DNA from: Cristatella mucedo
Taxonomy: Eukaryota; Bryozoa; Phylactolaemata; Cristatellidae
Reading direction: 5' to 3'
Length of the DNA: 64,000 nt
Assembly: GCA_009760855.2 (NCBI GenBank)
Contig: WPIO01000065.1
Location: 200,001-264,000, forward strand
The position numbers and the translations under genes were made by a program. How positions within the stretch are numbered: the stretch's first letter is position 1; the number at the start of each line of letters is the position of its first letter. This document shows, piece by piece, positions 1 through 53,621 of this stretch. The notes beneath the pieces are model-generated. The model did not search any database. It worked only from the letters and a program-made list of their open reading frames with translations, and was not told the origin of the DNA.

Positions 1-229
1 AACAGGGACTTGTGGGGGCTGAAGGCTGAATATAAAGAAATGGCTCATTCGGCTCAACTTCGGCCCCGTGGGCTGGAGTGATCAGGCTTTTTCGGCCCTA
101 GCCTCCCAAAGTCCCAACCCCTGCTGAGTACTTGACCAGCGTTGCCCGAAATCAAGGTCTGCTTCTAATAAGAGTACGACTGTCTCTGCTTTGTTGGCTC
201 CCTTACAAGATCCTACTTTCACGCTTACA

Positions 230-600
230 GGTCGCCTTAATCGCTTGCGTCAGCCAGATGATCCGACATCCTTACTCATAGCTCTCGCACTACCTGCTCC
301 GGCTCATATGTTCAGGAAAGCTTTCCCTTAATCCCAGTGAACTTGTCTTTTTTGTTCAGATGTGCTTTGCGTGCGTACCTGACACACACTCAGTACACGA
401 CTCAGTGCATGTCGCTAGCCAGAGATCTCACAAGCCAACCAGTGCCGACGTGTGTCTTTATGCCTACTTTAGCATGCTGGCCAAAGCATAATACTTGTTT
501 GGTTTTGCAATGTAGATAAGATGCATGTCACTAACTGCAGATTTATTGATTCTCTTGCAGCCAGCATCTGAATGGAGATTAAGTCACCTTAGGAGGCTAT
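230..600 (+). repeat. L2-type LINE 3' fragment, divergent subfamily
   Basis: Resembles the 3' region at 15.9-16.3 kb and 40.7-40.98 kb: a CATCCCAGTG...GTGCTTTGCATGC-like run, a conserved CACGACTCAGTACAT segment and a CAACCAGTGCC-like segment. Non-coding and strongly decayed. Confidence 0.55.
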
Positions 601-626
601 ACAAATGACCTACAAAAGTAATTCAT

Positions 627-747
627 TAGTATAACTCCCTAACGGAACTGAAAGTGTATTCTGGTCTTTGCATGTGTCGCCGGGCTCGAGCTCATGACCA
701 CGGTCGTCTAAGGCGAGTACTTAACATCTGGGCTAACCCAGAGCGAC
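627..747 (-). repeat. SINE-2 copy (tRNA head, L2-like tail)
   Basis: Read on the minus strand: a tRNA-like head with B-box-like GAGCTCGAGCC (GTCATGAGCTCGAGCCC) and a tail corresponding to the L2 stem-loop (AACGGAACTGAAAGTGTATT on the plus strand). Diverged. Confidence 0.6.
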
Positions 748-792
748 CAATTATTACTATTATTATTATAATAACTATTGTTATTATTATCC
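745..792. repeat. (ATT)n microsatellite
   Basis: Imperfect ATT/TTA repeats, probably a decayed LINE or SINE tail. Confidence 0.8.
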
Positions 793-1036
793 CTTTCGGC
801 TAGGTGTCCCGTCTGGAGACAGCCGTCATAGCTTACATCAAAGGATCGCCGCTTGGTAGGCTTCTTTGTCGTCTCCCTCATGAAAAGAATGGCAGTTTTA
901 TTAAGCTGATACGCGGTCGTCTCTTGTCAGTCTGATTCTGCGTGCTGCATGAGCCCGCTCGGAATCCTTTTTTTGACGCCGTCTGAGAAGTGAGACACCA
1001 TTCGCCGATTTGAAGAACTTTAAACTTCGCCTAGAA

Positions 1037-1213
1037 CAGTGGTTCTCAACGTGTGAGTTGCGGGGGTCAAACGAACCTTTCACAGGGGTCGCCTAAGACC
1101 GTCGGAAAACACGCATTTCCACATTTTGCACACAATAATTTTATGGTCCGGGGTCGCCACAACATGAGGAACTGTATTAAAAGGTCGCGGCATTAGGAAG
1201 TTGAGAACCACTG
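1037..1213. mobile_element. SPIN-type non-autonomous hAT transposon with intact ends
   Basis: 177 bp flanked by a perfect 8-bp target-site duplication GCCTAGAA (1029-1036 and 1214-1221), the hallmark of hAT elements. Both ends carry the terminal inverted repeat CAGTGGTTCTCAAC. Internal stretches match my memory of the SPIN (Space Invaders) hAT consensus: CACAGGGGTCGCCTAAGACC near the left end, CACAACATGAGGAACTGTAT and GGTCGCGGCATTAGGAAG near the right end. It encodes no transposase, so it was mobilised in trans. SPIN is established as a horizontally transferred family known from several tetrapods and some invertebrates. Confidence 0.92.
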
Positions 1214-1221
1214 GCCTAGAA

Positions 1222-1844
1222 GGCTCCTTCCCCCGGTCAGGCTTATATAGCGTCGAGCCCAGTAGCGCTCCGGTGAGCGGCCGACGGCCGCTTAACGGAG
1301 CGTCAGGTTTTGTAAGGAGCTCTGAAGCTGCTGCCTGCTCAGTCAGCTTGCCTTCCATCAATCAGCCAATACGGATAGTTGCCACAGGTGACTGTCAACT
1401 CAGCTACTCCCTGCATCGCTGGCATTACGCGGTTCAGCAACCACAAGCTGCCGGTCGTTCTCCCATTCACTCGCGTCAATCCCAGTCTGGGCTGGACGGA
1501 CGCTCCTCTTTCCTCTCACCTCACGCTCTTAGTTTTCTACCACTGCTATTAACGGATAATTATAATTAGAAAGCCTTTCTAGAAGCCGTTTTGGCCTCAT
1601 TTGTAAAAATGGTAGCTCCCCGTTACGAACATGGTATGCAGCTTCCACGTCGGGTCAGAACTAAGCCATAAACGCGGTGCCCGTAACGGTGCTAGTCTCA
1701 GCCGACGCCCGACGACTACTGGTGACGCCTGAATCTAGAAGCGTGGCTCGCGACTCGTGGATACTGCACCGATGCACGCAGGTATGCCGACAGTAGCAGG
1801 AACAAGGCGGTAGCGGTGAGCGCGCGCATCTTTAGCATAGCAAA
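1222..1844. other. intergenic, no recognised gene
   Basis: An open frame runs 1201-1569 on the plus strand but starts inside the SPIN element and resembles nothing known to me. Nothing else is supported. Confidence 0.5.
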
Positions 1845-1913
1845 TATATAGTGCCTGGAAAAAGATTAAGTTCTCTGAGGGCGCTATACTAATGTATTAT
1901 TATTATTATTATT
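1845..1913 (+). repeat. L2 LINE 3' tail fragment
   Basis: The conserved terminal hairpin GTGCCTGGAAAAAGATTAAG then TTCTCTGAGGGCGCTATAC, followed by (ATT)n. Confidence 0.8.
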
Positions 1914-2164
1914 GCCTCAAGTCCGTATCCATAACGTAGACTAGTATATTTGATAGCAGTGGATGGCTACAGGGGTTCAGCTGTGGTCACGACGTAAACG
2001 TACCGCTCTGCGGCCTAGAGCTCAAATCAGCTCAAATGCCAAGGCCGAGTACGGTAGCGCAACTCGCTGCTTATTTCAAAGCGTCAGCATTTAAGTGGCC
2101 TCGGCCGCGGATTATCGTATTATTATAATCTGTAACTAGCTGTTAAAATTCAGGAAGTAAGAGT

Positions 2165-2312
2165 GCATGTCGCCGCTAACCATGTCATTCTTGTTGTTTA
2201 TCGAGCATGCTACCAGTAACCCCCTATCGGGGTTCCTTTGCAGCAAATGTAAAGCGCCTAGAAAAAGATTGAATTCTCTGAGGGCACTTTATCAAGTGCG
2301 TTATTATTATTG
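2165..2312 (+). repeat. L2 LINE 3' tail fragment
   Basis: CATGTCGCCGCTAACCATGT, GAGCATGCTACCAGTAACC, GCAAATGTAAAGCGCCTAGA and the terminal hairpin followed by (ATT)n, as in the longer copies at 17.6 and 40.1 kb. The mariner at 2418 inserted close by. Confidence 0.88.
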
Positions 2313-2417
2313 TTAATAAACTATCAGTCATAATTTGGCTGAATAAGCTCGTGCCTCTGTTTCATCACCTCTGGTGAAAACTGTAGAGTTTCACTCTGAA
2401 GGGCGCCAGACAAGCTA

Positions 2418-2998
2418 TTGGGTTGGCAACCAAGTTCCCGCCGATTTTTAAAATTCTAACATTCAGCACGCCATTAAATGTTTTTGACATAATATTTTAA
2501 ATCATTCGAAAGAGGATGTTTTCTTCTGCCGGAATCTACGTTTTGTTGTTTAAGTTAGTTATTTTCTTTATTTTCAGATCATTGAAATGGAATGTCAAGT
2601 TGAGTAAAATGAGCGTTGTTGACACCTCTTTCTTTTTGCTTTTAATCAAGGTTCTAAGGCTGCAAAAGCTGCTCGCGACGTTTTTGCTGTGTATGGAGAT
2701 GGTGCCATAGCTGAAAGAACCGCTCGTGATTGGTATGCCAAGTTCAAAAATGGAAATTTTGACCTCAAAGGTGCACGTCGTTCTGGTTGTCCAGTTGAGT
2801 TCGATGAAGAGCAATTAAACCAACTTTTGCACGAAAATTCAAGTCAAACAACAAGGGAGCTGGCAGAGACAGTTGAATGCTCCCACACTGCTATAGAGAA
2901 GCATCTTCACTCGATGGGAAAGGTTCAGAAGTGTGGAGCATGGGTTCCGCATGCTTTAAGTGACAACAAGTTGGTTTAATCGCTCTTCGTCGCTGAAG
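2418..2998 (+). mobile_element. decayed irritans-type mariner, 5' half
   Basis: The element begins right after a TA dinucleotide with the terminal sequence TTGGGTTGGCAACCAAGTT, typical of irritans-group mariners. The N-terminal DNA-binding part of the transposase is readable from 2641 (FNQGSKAAKAARDVFAVYG) through 2979 (TARDWYAKFKNGNFDLK, then HSMGKVQKCGAWVPHAL): the paired helix-turn-helix region. The start codon region is shifted or lost, and the catalytic DD34D domain and right terminal repeat are missing. An inactive fragment. Confidence 0.9.
2650..2979 (+). pseudogene. mariner transposase N-terminal fragment
   Basis: About 110 codons without a stop covering the two helix-turn-helix motifs (RDWYAKFKNG; TTRELAETVECSHTAIEKHL) and the linker WVPHALSDN. 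It ends in a stop shortly after, where the element is cut. It cannot encode an active transposase. Confidence 0.88.
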
Positions 2999-3755
2999 TT
3001 GAAAGTAGCCTAAGTAGTATTCTAGCCATACCGAAAGCAGTCGTAATAAGAGAGTTTACAAGTGAGTCGATGCCTACTGTCGCTGGCGCCAGTGACCTCA
3101 CATCGCAAGGAGCTACATTTACCGCGGATTAGAGCGAGTGTTAGTACTTTAGTAAAAGGCACGATCGGAGGTGTAATTCCCGAGCGCCCCAATGACGAGT
3201 GCGTCACAGCAGTCAATATTTATTCATAGGTGATATCTCTAACAGGAGCACTTAAAGCTATCGACCGCTCGGTAGAGGGATGGGCTGAGACTGGTACTTC
3301 AGGCCGTGGGCCAGAGGCCGTGACCTAGTTACCCGTGGCTTAGGTGCCACTGAGGCGTCTTGCTCAGCCAAGCACGACTAATAACCAAAGGTATGTGAGT
3401 GGACCCAAGCCCTCCTCTCCCCAAAGGTTAGGGCACAGTCTTCGGGACCAATATCCAGCGGTACTTGAGCGGTTAACAATAAATCAGGAGAAAGGCAGTT
3501 TCAAATTGAGTCAAACCGGAAAATTGGGCCCGCGTCGTGGCGAGTTCTGAGAGTCGTAGCTGAGGGGAGCAGAGAAAAGCCGAAGTTGCTACCGCCGGTT
3601 TGCCAATACTCGCTCTTGGGCCGCCAGGCCCCAGCATTGAGTATCGCTGGGAAGACTGGCGCTAGCCAATTCATACGATTTTACTGACCCAAGAATTATG
3701 AGGAGATGCAGACTGAATAGCCCAGCCACTAAACGTTATTGAAAGTAGCCTAAGT
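2999..3755. repeat. unknown 723-bp segment between 17-bp direct repeats
   Basis: TTGAAAGTAGCCTAAGT occurs exactly at 2999-3015 and 3739-3755. The 723 bp between carry no recognisable protein or repeat family. The flanks could be a target-site duplication or the footprint of a local duplication. The first copy abuts the broken mariner end. Confidence 0.5.
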
Positions 3756-3824
3756 TATATATATATATCTTCAATATATATATATATATCTTCAATATAT
3801 ATATATATATATTGATATATATAT

Positions 3825-3872
<48 letters not shown>

Positions 3873-3881
3873 ATATATCTT

Positions 3882-3917
<36 letters not shown>
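3755..3917. repeat. (TA)n microsatellite with TCTTCAATATA interruptions
   Basis: About 160 bp of TA repeats broken by a recurring CTTCAA unit; strongly self-complementary. Confidence 0.95.
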
Positions 3918-3920
<3 letters not shown>

Positions 3921-5750
3921 GAGATAAAGAGAAAGAGAGTGAATCGCAATTCTGTCCAACATGCTTCTAACAGGCCCACCAAATGAACTGTAGCCAACAG
4001 CCCACCAGTTAGAAGCGAGTGTTTTGTGTGTTTTGCCTGCGCCTCGAAGACTGCTGCTTTGGCGACACGAAGAATCTTCAGCGTGGATGTGCAGGGGGTA
4101 GAAAAGCGGTGGCCAGCCCCCTTTACAGCCGTGGCCAGTCCCTTTTACCAGCTACCTTTACATATCCAAATTGGCGAGGGTGCATTTTAACCTCGAATCT
4201 TGAATTGTGAATGTCAAAGATCTTTGAACGGGGCCGTTGATCTACGGTAGCATATGACCAGGCTGCGTACATTAAGGGATGTTTTTGTATTGCATCCTAT
4301 ACAAGGCATTCATTAACCGTTAATCGTCTTTCAGTCATTTGTAAGGGTTTCCATTGTAATCATTACAATCCTTCCTTCCAGGCCGTACATCCAGACCGTG
4401 GGAGGATATAACCACTATTTTTTAGTAAAGAAGCGAAGACAGAACACAAATGGTTTGACAAAGGTCGTCTTTACTCTGACGTTAGAAATACCGACGGACA
4501 AAGCGACCGAATGTTCCGTTTCTCAACACGTAGCACTGAAAGGGATTAAAGATCGAATTCCAAAAACAAGGTTGCGGTATTGGAAATCAGTTAGCATCGA
4601 GTTAGACAGAAATTAAGAGATTAATGTGTGCTAGAAGGGCAAGCTTGTGTTACTTTCAGCAAGCAGTTTTCACGAACTCACGGATTAATGTGGTCGCCGG
4701 TAATATTCACATCCGACAGTTGACGGCGGCGTTTATCGGGTACGAACGTTCCAGGTAACTGTCGTAAAGAGTAAAATATTCATAAGTGCATTATTTTAGC
4801 CTTCCAAGGTAAGGTAATCACTAAAACGTATATGATATGCTTGCATCTCACCTTCTATTGCCCTGAGATGTAACTTTGTAACGTTTCCAGCTCGAATGAA
4901 CTTCGGCAAACATTTAACCCCATGTCTTCGCACTGGCTGACGGCTAGCAATTTTACACTAGGGCAGCCCACTTTGAACTGCAAACGTGCGGTCGGTCGAT
5001 TGCTGAAGCGGCAGCGGCCAGCCGCATGCTTGAGCAAGTCATACCGTTAGTAGTTCATAATGGTTCAATGAATGAGATCAGGATCCCGGTAAATGCCGTT
5101 CAAATCATTCTAGCAGTTAAAAAAAATAAATGATTCGGGCGATGATCATCTAAGCAAATTAGTCATTTGATGATGCCTGGTAATTCCGACTGAGTTCCGA
5201 CGGTCTGCCGTTCGAATAATTTTAGGCAGGAATAACACTATTGAAGGGTACTCAGCAGGTTAGTGCGACCATATTCTGAGAAGCGTCGATTGACCTTCGC
5301 AAGAATTTTAATCACTTCAATTAAGACCGCTGTGAACATCAAACGGCGAAGAGAAGCTTAGCTGGCTCGTAGAGGTAGCTCATCCGAAAAGCAAACCTGC
5401 TTGACAATAGTGACAGCCAAGGCACTAACGCAAGGAATATGGCTCATGACGATGCTAATTGGCTTCCATCAGAAAGACTCGTCTACTACTGCAGCCTATT
5501 AAGATTTCCACTCTTAGCTTGAGCAGGATTGCGCGAAGTCAGATAGCATGTTTAAAGTTAAGGTAGTAATCGGTATAACTCTCAACATACTAGGAACTAC
5601 CAAATTTATCTGAAATGAGACCGGGTCTTAAATGGATTTTCACTCCGGAAAAAGCATTAGGGCTTATTTTCAGAGAATGAATTACTTTTTCATAACCAAA
5701 AATTTACATTTATTCCTATATTCATCTACAAAAATCTGAATTTATTAGAA
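3918..5750. other. intergenic, nothing recognised
   Basis: Both strands carry only short frames with no family resemblance. A short purine run (GAGATAAAGAGAAAGAGAG) follows the TA tract. Confidence 0.5.
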
Positions 5751-5751
5751 T

Positions 5752-7470
5752 ATGGTCATAACAATAATAATAGTAGTACATTTGGTATGGCGCCCAGAGA
5801 ACTCAATCTCTTTATAGGCACTTTACATTTGTTGCAAAGGGAATGTCTTGACACTTCGGAAGTGAGTTCCAGGCTTTGGGAGCATACGAACAAAGGCACG
5901 GCCTCCAAAGGATTGGGGTTCGCACAAGGTTTAGGTAAGAGATTAGATTCCGAAAAGTAAGTAGTGCGATGCTTAGCCCGGTGGGCAAGTAGATCTGATA
6001 TGTAGGCTGGAGCCAAGGAAGGAAGAGACCTAAAAGTGAGTGACAAAACCTTGAAGTCGATGCGTTGCTTGACTGGGAGCCAGTGCAGGTCGTTGAGAAG
6101 TGGTGTGATGTGGCAACTGCGACGCTCATGACAGACAAGCCTACCTGCTGAGTTTTGCACAAGCTGTAAGCACCTGATTGCACAGGCCGGTAGACCAGCA
6201 AGCAGTGAGTTACAGAAGTCAAGAAGGGATGTTACAATTGCATCGACCAACTTAGATGTGGTAACCTTGTCTAAGCAAGCCCGAAGTTCAGCAATGCTAT
6301 GCTGCTGAAAGTAGGCAGGCTTGACTGTGGAGCTGATCTGGCCGTCTAATGAAAGGTCACTTTGGAACATGACGCCTAGACCTTGTGCAGATTCAACAGG
6401 ACGTAAGCTGGCTGGTAAGCCGTATGGCTCACTAGGTGAGGCGGTTGCTTTTCACGACCTCGGCCCGAGGTTGTGGGTTCGAATCCTGTGGTGGGCGATC
6501 TTATATCGCCACTGCAAGCGGTGGTGATAGCCGTCAAGGTTCTTCTGTCGCTAAACAAAAAGAGGCATAATCAGCTAGTATTTATATATTTATTTAGAGC
6601 CGATCGTGAGCATTAAACTTTCCAATTTCTGAATCACACTTGGTTTTTCCATAACCAGTAAATTAGTTGTATCATCATTTGATTTAAGAAAGTTTGCTGC
6701 TATCCATGTGGGAATGTCATCAGTACATGCAGTAAGGCAGTTGAGAGAATTCGACGTGCATGAGGGCTGGGAGGGATCAAAGCAAAAGTAATACTGAGTG
6801 CCGTCGCATAGAAGTGAAAGCCTAGATTGTCCTTGGCAATCATATCGGCAAGAGGATATTATAAACCGTGAAAAGAACCAGACCATGCAGGGAGCCCTGA
6901 GGTACCTGAGGTATATTTCAGAGGTACCTCGGATGATCTTTATCCATTCACATCAATACTCTGGAGTCTCCGGCTGAGGTATAACCTCAATCATTGCAGA
7001 GTAGTACCAGTGGTGACCAGGCGAGAGGAAAGGCGCTCAAGAAGGACTTGGGGATCGATATTGTCAAAAGCTGCTGAAAGATCGAGCCAAATAAGCAGAG
7101 ATACTCTACCTAAGTCTGCATTCCTAAGTAGGTCGTTATACACCCGGAGCACTGCTGTCTTTGTGGAGTGATTAGCTCTAAAACCAGACTGGAACTTACT
7201 AGCAAGATTTGAAGTTTCAAGGTACGAGTTCAGCGTCGTCTTCTACGACTCATTCCAGTGTCTTTGATAGGAAAAGTGTGTCATGGGAACAGGATATTGT
7301 CATGTCATCTAAATCTGGAGCGTTGTCATACATCTCAAAACCATGAACTCTAGTCTGAATTTGTCGCGAATCCATTTCCCGTTGAACCATTGGCCCGAAT
7401 CTTTCATGTCCAGCAATAAAGCTCTGCTAAAAGAAGCTCTTCTTGTCCACTTAGCCTGCTCATAGTGCGT
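5752..7470 (-). mobile_element. L2-clade LINE, 5'-truncated, interrupted by a SINE
   Basis: Read on the minus strand: reverse transcriptase pieces FQSGFRANHSTKTAVLRVYN and LDLSAAFDNIDPQVLLERL (motif A) at 7030-7210, then NLLVMEKPSVIQKLESL (~6600-6670), then the post-RT region (DLSLDGQISSTVKPAYFQQH, LDFCNSLL, CHERRSCHITPLL) at 5756-6370. Several frameshifts and an internal deletion near the 3' end. A SINE-1 copy splits it at ~6405-6590. The 3' end is the conserved hairpin plus AAT repeats at ~5760. Confidence 0.9.
6408..6585 (+). repeat. SINE-1 (tRNA-derived) inserted in an L2 LINE
   Basis: tRNA-like head with A-box-like TATGGCTCACTAGGTGAGG and B box GGTTCGAATCC (6476-6486), then the family body GGGCGATC...GCCACTGCAAGCGGTGGTGATAGCC and the end AGAGGCATAATCAGCTAG. 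Younger than the LINE it interrupts. Confidence 0.88.
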
Positions 7471-7935
7471 TGGTAACACAGCGGTCAGTGATTTTATCCC
7501 ACGAATTCTTCATCCAAGTCACGACCTCTTTCAGGCTAAGCGTAGCAAAGTTTCCCTGCATTTGTTTTAACTTTTTTAATCGATTTCCATGCGAAAATGG
7601 TTCTTGAGTGACTTTTAATTGCAACATTTAGAGTCTGGAGATAGGCAGCAAGCCATTCCAGTGAGACTTTCTTTTTGATGTATTCTTCTCTCTGCAAGAA
7701 AGTTCTTCATTTCTTTAGCGCGATGAGTGCTGGCTGGATTCCAGAGTATCAAACCTTTTTGGCCATCTCGAAAAACTCTGCGCACGTCCTTATGCAAACG
7801 TCAGAGGAGATAATCCGGATTGCTCGCAATGCCTTTACTCGGGCTAACTTTTTGGAATAAGGCTTATACTAAGAGCGTCTGAAAAATTCTGCAAGGGCAT
7901 ACTTTCCGGCTCGAGCTTATTTTTGGGGAAATGCG
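7471..7935. other. intergenic, nothing recognised
   Basis: Only short frames; may hold the decayed 5' part of the neighbouring LINE. Confidence 0.4.
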
Positions 7936-8110
7936 GTAGCTTGCACATGTGAACAATCACGAAAAACCCCCATCTTTATTTTGGAAGGCGGGCCTGAATG
8001 CTCGCTGACCTAGCTAGAAAGCCCGCCCACTGACGGCAAAGCTTCGAGTTCTTAATTAGTGACGCAAAATCTATATTTTGAGAAATATTTGAAAATTGGA
8101 AGCCATGCGT
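7936..8110 (+). repeat. unnamed dispersed repeat, copy 1
   Basis: Shares an ordered series of blocks with 25820-25985: AATCACGAAAAACCCCCA, TTTGGAAGGCGGGCCTGA, CGCTGACCTAGCTAG, GAGTTCTTAATTAGTGACG and AAAATCTATA. No coding capacity seen. Confidence 0.65.
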
Positions 8111-9044
8111 AAATAAGCGTTGATACGCCGCAGTAACTCGGCGACCGGCAGACCGCGCTGCCAAGCCTGCCAGGCCAGTCAATCCATCCTTTCTACAGCG
8201 AGATTGTCTCCGAGCGTTTAAATGCATTAAAAAAGCGCTGACCAACAGCCCGTTTATCCTTATTTCATAATAATTTGTACAATTCAATATTCAGTCTCCT
8301 CAATGATAACCATAGTGAAACCACATATGCAACTTAATAAACTAACCTATCCGCTTCATTTCAACATGGCACTCGTCACAGCTGTACCGTTGCAGTACTA
8401 TATGAAGGTGATAAGAGTGTCCGAGACGGACTTTCTAACAAAACTAGCTTATTGCAGTGGTTGATATAATGAACTCTCCTTTATATACTGTACTCTACTC
8501 GCCTTTCAATAAAAAATTATAGCAGTCACCTATAGGACTTACAATTAACCCAAGATACCAGACAAATTACCCTTGGAAATTCTTTCGCAATAGCAATCAA
8601 TAGTAAGTGTTTAAAACTCAATAATGTTTGTAGCCACAATCGGCCGAGTACTATTCCAGTTTACCAAAGACTGCTGGTGACAGACTTTCCTATAGATGCT
8701 GAATGATTTTCTTGCTCTCAGCCATCCACAAGCTTTTTTTAGGTTTTGTTTTCCATTCTTGAAAAATACTTTCAAAGACGTCTCATTTCAGCAGCCTCCC
8801 TACCACATCGCCCATACCTTCTTAAAAGAGAAAGTACATACCTCCCATATAATACCGGATGCTCAGACAGTCATTCCGGAGCAGCAGCACTGAGAAGAGT
8901 TATGCCAAAAAGAAAATATCGCCATTAGGACGCCTGTTTTGATCAAGCTAGCTTCCTAGGCGTGGCTAACCAGCCAGCCTGAATGTTTGGCTTATGTAAT
9001 CCTCAACAATGAGATCATAATGTATTCAGTTAAAAATGCTTCAG
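8111..9044. other. intergenic, nothing recognised
   Basis: AT-rich sequence with short unrelated frames only. Confidence 0.45.
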
Positions 9045-9180
9045 TAATATTTATAATAATAACACATTTAAAGGCGCCCCAAGCGAGCTGAAGCAGTTTC
9101 TCGGCACTTCACACATGCTGGATAGGAATCATGTCAATTGGTTAGTGATTACGAATACAATTTCTTCTGCGGATGTACGC
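9045..9180 (-). repeat. L2 LINE 3' fragment
   Basis: AATAATAACACATTTAAAGGC with a decayed terminal hairpin and CACTTCACACATGCTGGATAG, CATGTCAATTGGTTAGTG; this matches the inverted L2 3' end. Confidence 0.65.
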
Positions 9181-9182
9181 AT

Positions 9183-9218
9183 AAAAACGACTATACACAC
9201 AAAAACGACTATACACAC
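9183..9218. repeat. 18-bp tandem duplication
   Basis: Two perfect adjacent copies of AAAAACGACTATACACAC. Confidence 0.95.
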
Positions 9219-9319
9219 ATACGGACGTAGAAAATGCTAGGATGAAAATTTGCGTTTCTTAAGCATCGTTTTGAACATCAAGGCAGGGGGATATCTAACT
9301 GTAAGACTCGATACAACAT

Positions 9320-9409
9320 CGAGCTCTAACCAATTCATCGACACCCATTCGAGCTCTAACCAATTCATCGACCCCTATTCGAGCTCTAACCAATTCATCG
9401 ACACCCATT
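9320..9409. repeat. 30-bp unit repeated three times
   Basis: Each unit starts CGAGCTCTAACCAATTCATC and ends GACACCCATT or GACCCCTATT. The unit length is divisible by three, so a plus-strand frame reads SSNQFIDTH/PY repeats, but the surrounding frame is short and unsupported. Confidence 0.95.
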
Positions 9410-10334
9410 CGGTAAAGAAATTAATTCCGTGCCAAAACACAATTTTCCTGCCTATCCCTGGCTCCCTACACGTGATGCTGTGCAATACACAATACTCATC
9501 GCCACAGCCTGGGCGGCGGTAGGGCTCCATCTCTCCTTTCCATGATTCGCTTCTGCTTCGTGGCCGGGCCATGGGGCGGCGCCAGGTCCTGCGAGTTGGC
9601 AGCACTCGCGAATCCCGAGCGTCTATCTAAGAGGCTGTCTCATGTGCCCAGCATGAAGCCTGAGGCAGGCCGAGCTAGCCGGCATTAATCAACTGTCCCA
9701 AGTATCGCCATTCAGGCCACGTCATCGTGAGCTGCAGTTCGCACACGTAAAAGGGGATCCGAGTCACACACTCGAGTAGCACATCACAGAACGTTTGCTC
9801 TTCCCCTTGCATGCACTTCAAGCAGAATGCCAACCTACACTGGCATAGCAACTACGCTCATTCAAACGGAGATGCATCCTAAGCGACATACGAAGCAGCA
9901 ACAACACGCATGCATACCTCTCCGGGAGGTACGATTACGAGTCACTGCTCAACTGAAGTATTCATACAAACTCGAGCCAGTCTACTGTTTATTCATAGGT
10001 TACCAAAGTTTTCTTGGGAAAAAAAGGGAAGGTCATATAACGACTTCTTTAATAGAGCGACAATCTAGCACGTCCGGCACGCGATTTTTCGAGAAGCAAG
10101 GCTACGATGCGGAACATTTGCAACGAGGCCCCTAGAAACGAGGCCGTGGCAACAACAATCAGAATGGTAAAAGCAAGCGAAACTGGCACAAAGAGCTTTA
10201 GGGTCCAGCGTAGACGGCAATGAAAAGTCGAAGAGCCAATGCGTTATGCATGGCAAGACAACAGCTGGCAGCTTTCAGGTCCATCTTCTAGGGAAGCCCA
10301 GCAGGGAGTCGAAGCAAAAGTACACCCGGGCTGC
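9410..10334. other. VPS53 3' flank and probable 3' UTR
   Basis: The part next to 10335 should be 3' UTR. No other gene is recognised; plus-strand frames at 9827-10135 look random. Confidence 0.5.
9988..9993 (-). terminator. candidate VPS53 polyadenylation signal
   Basis: AATAAA on the minus strand about 340 nt past the VPS53 stop codon. A plausible 3' UTR end, but no other evidence such as a GU-rich element was established; it could be chance. Confidence 0.3.

Positions 10335-53621
<43,287 letters not shown>

Noticed and set aside
1201-1569. 122-codon plus-strand frame
   Set aside because: Starts inside the SPIN terminal repeat, so the Met is not ancestral; no similarity recognised.
9320-9409. 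CRISPR-like direct repeats
   Set aside because: Units are contiguous without spacers and the genome is eukaryotic: an ordinary tandem repeat.
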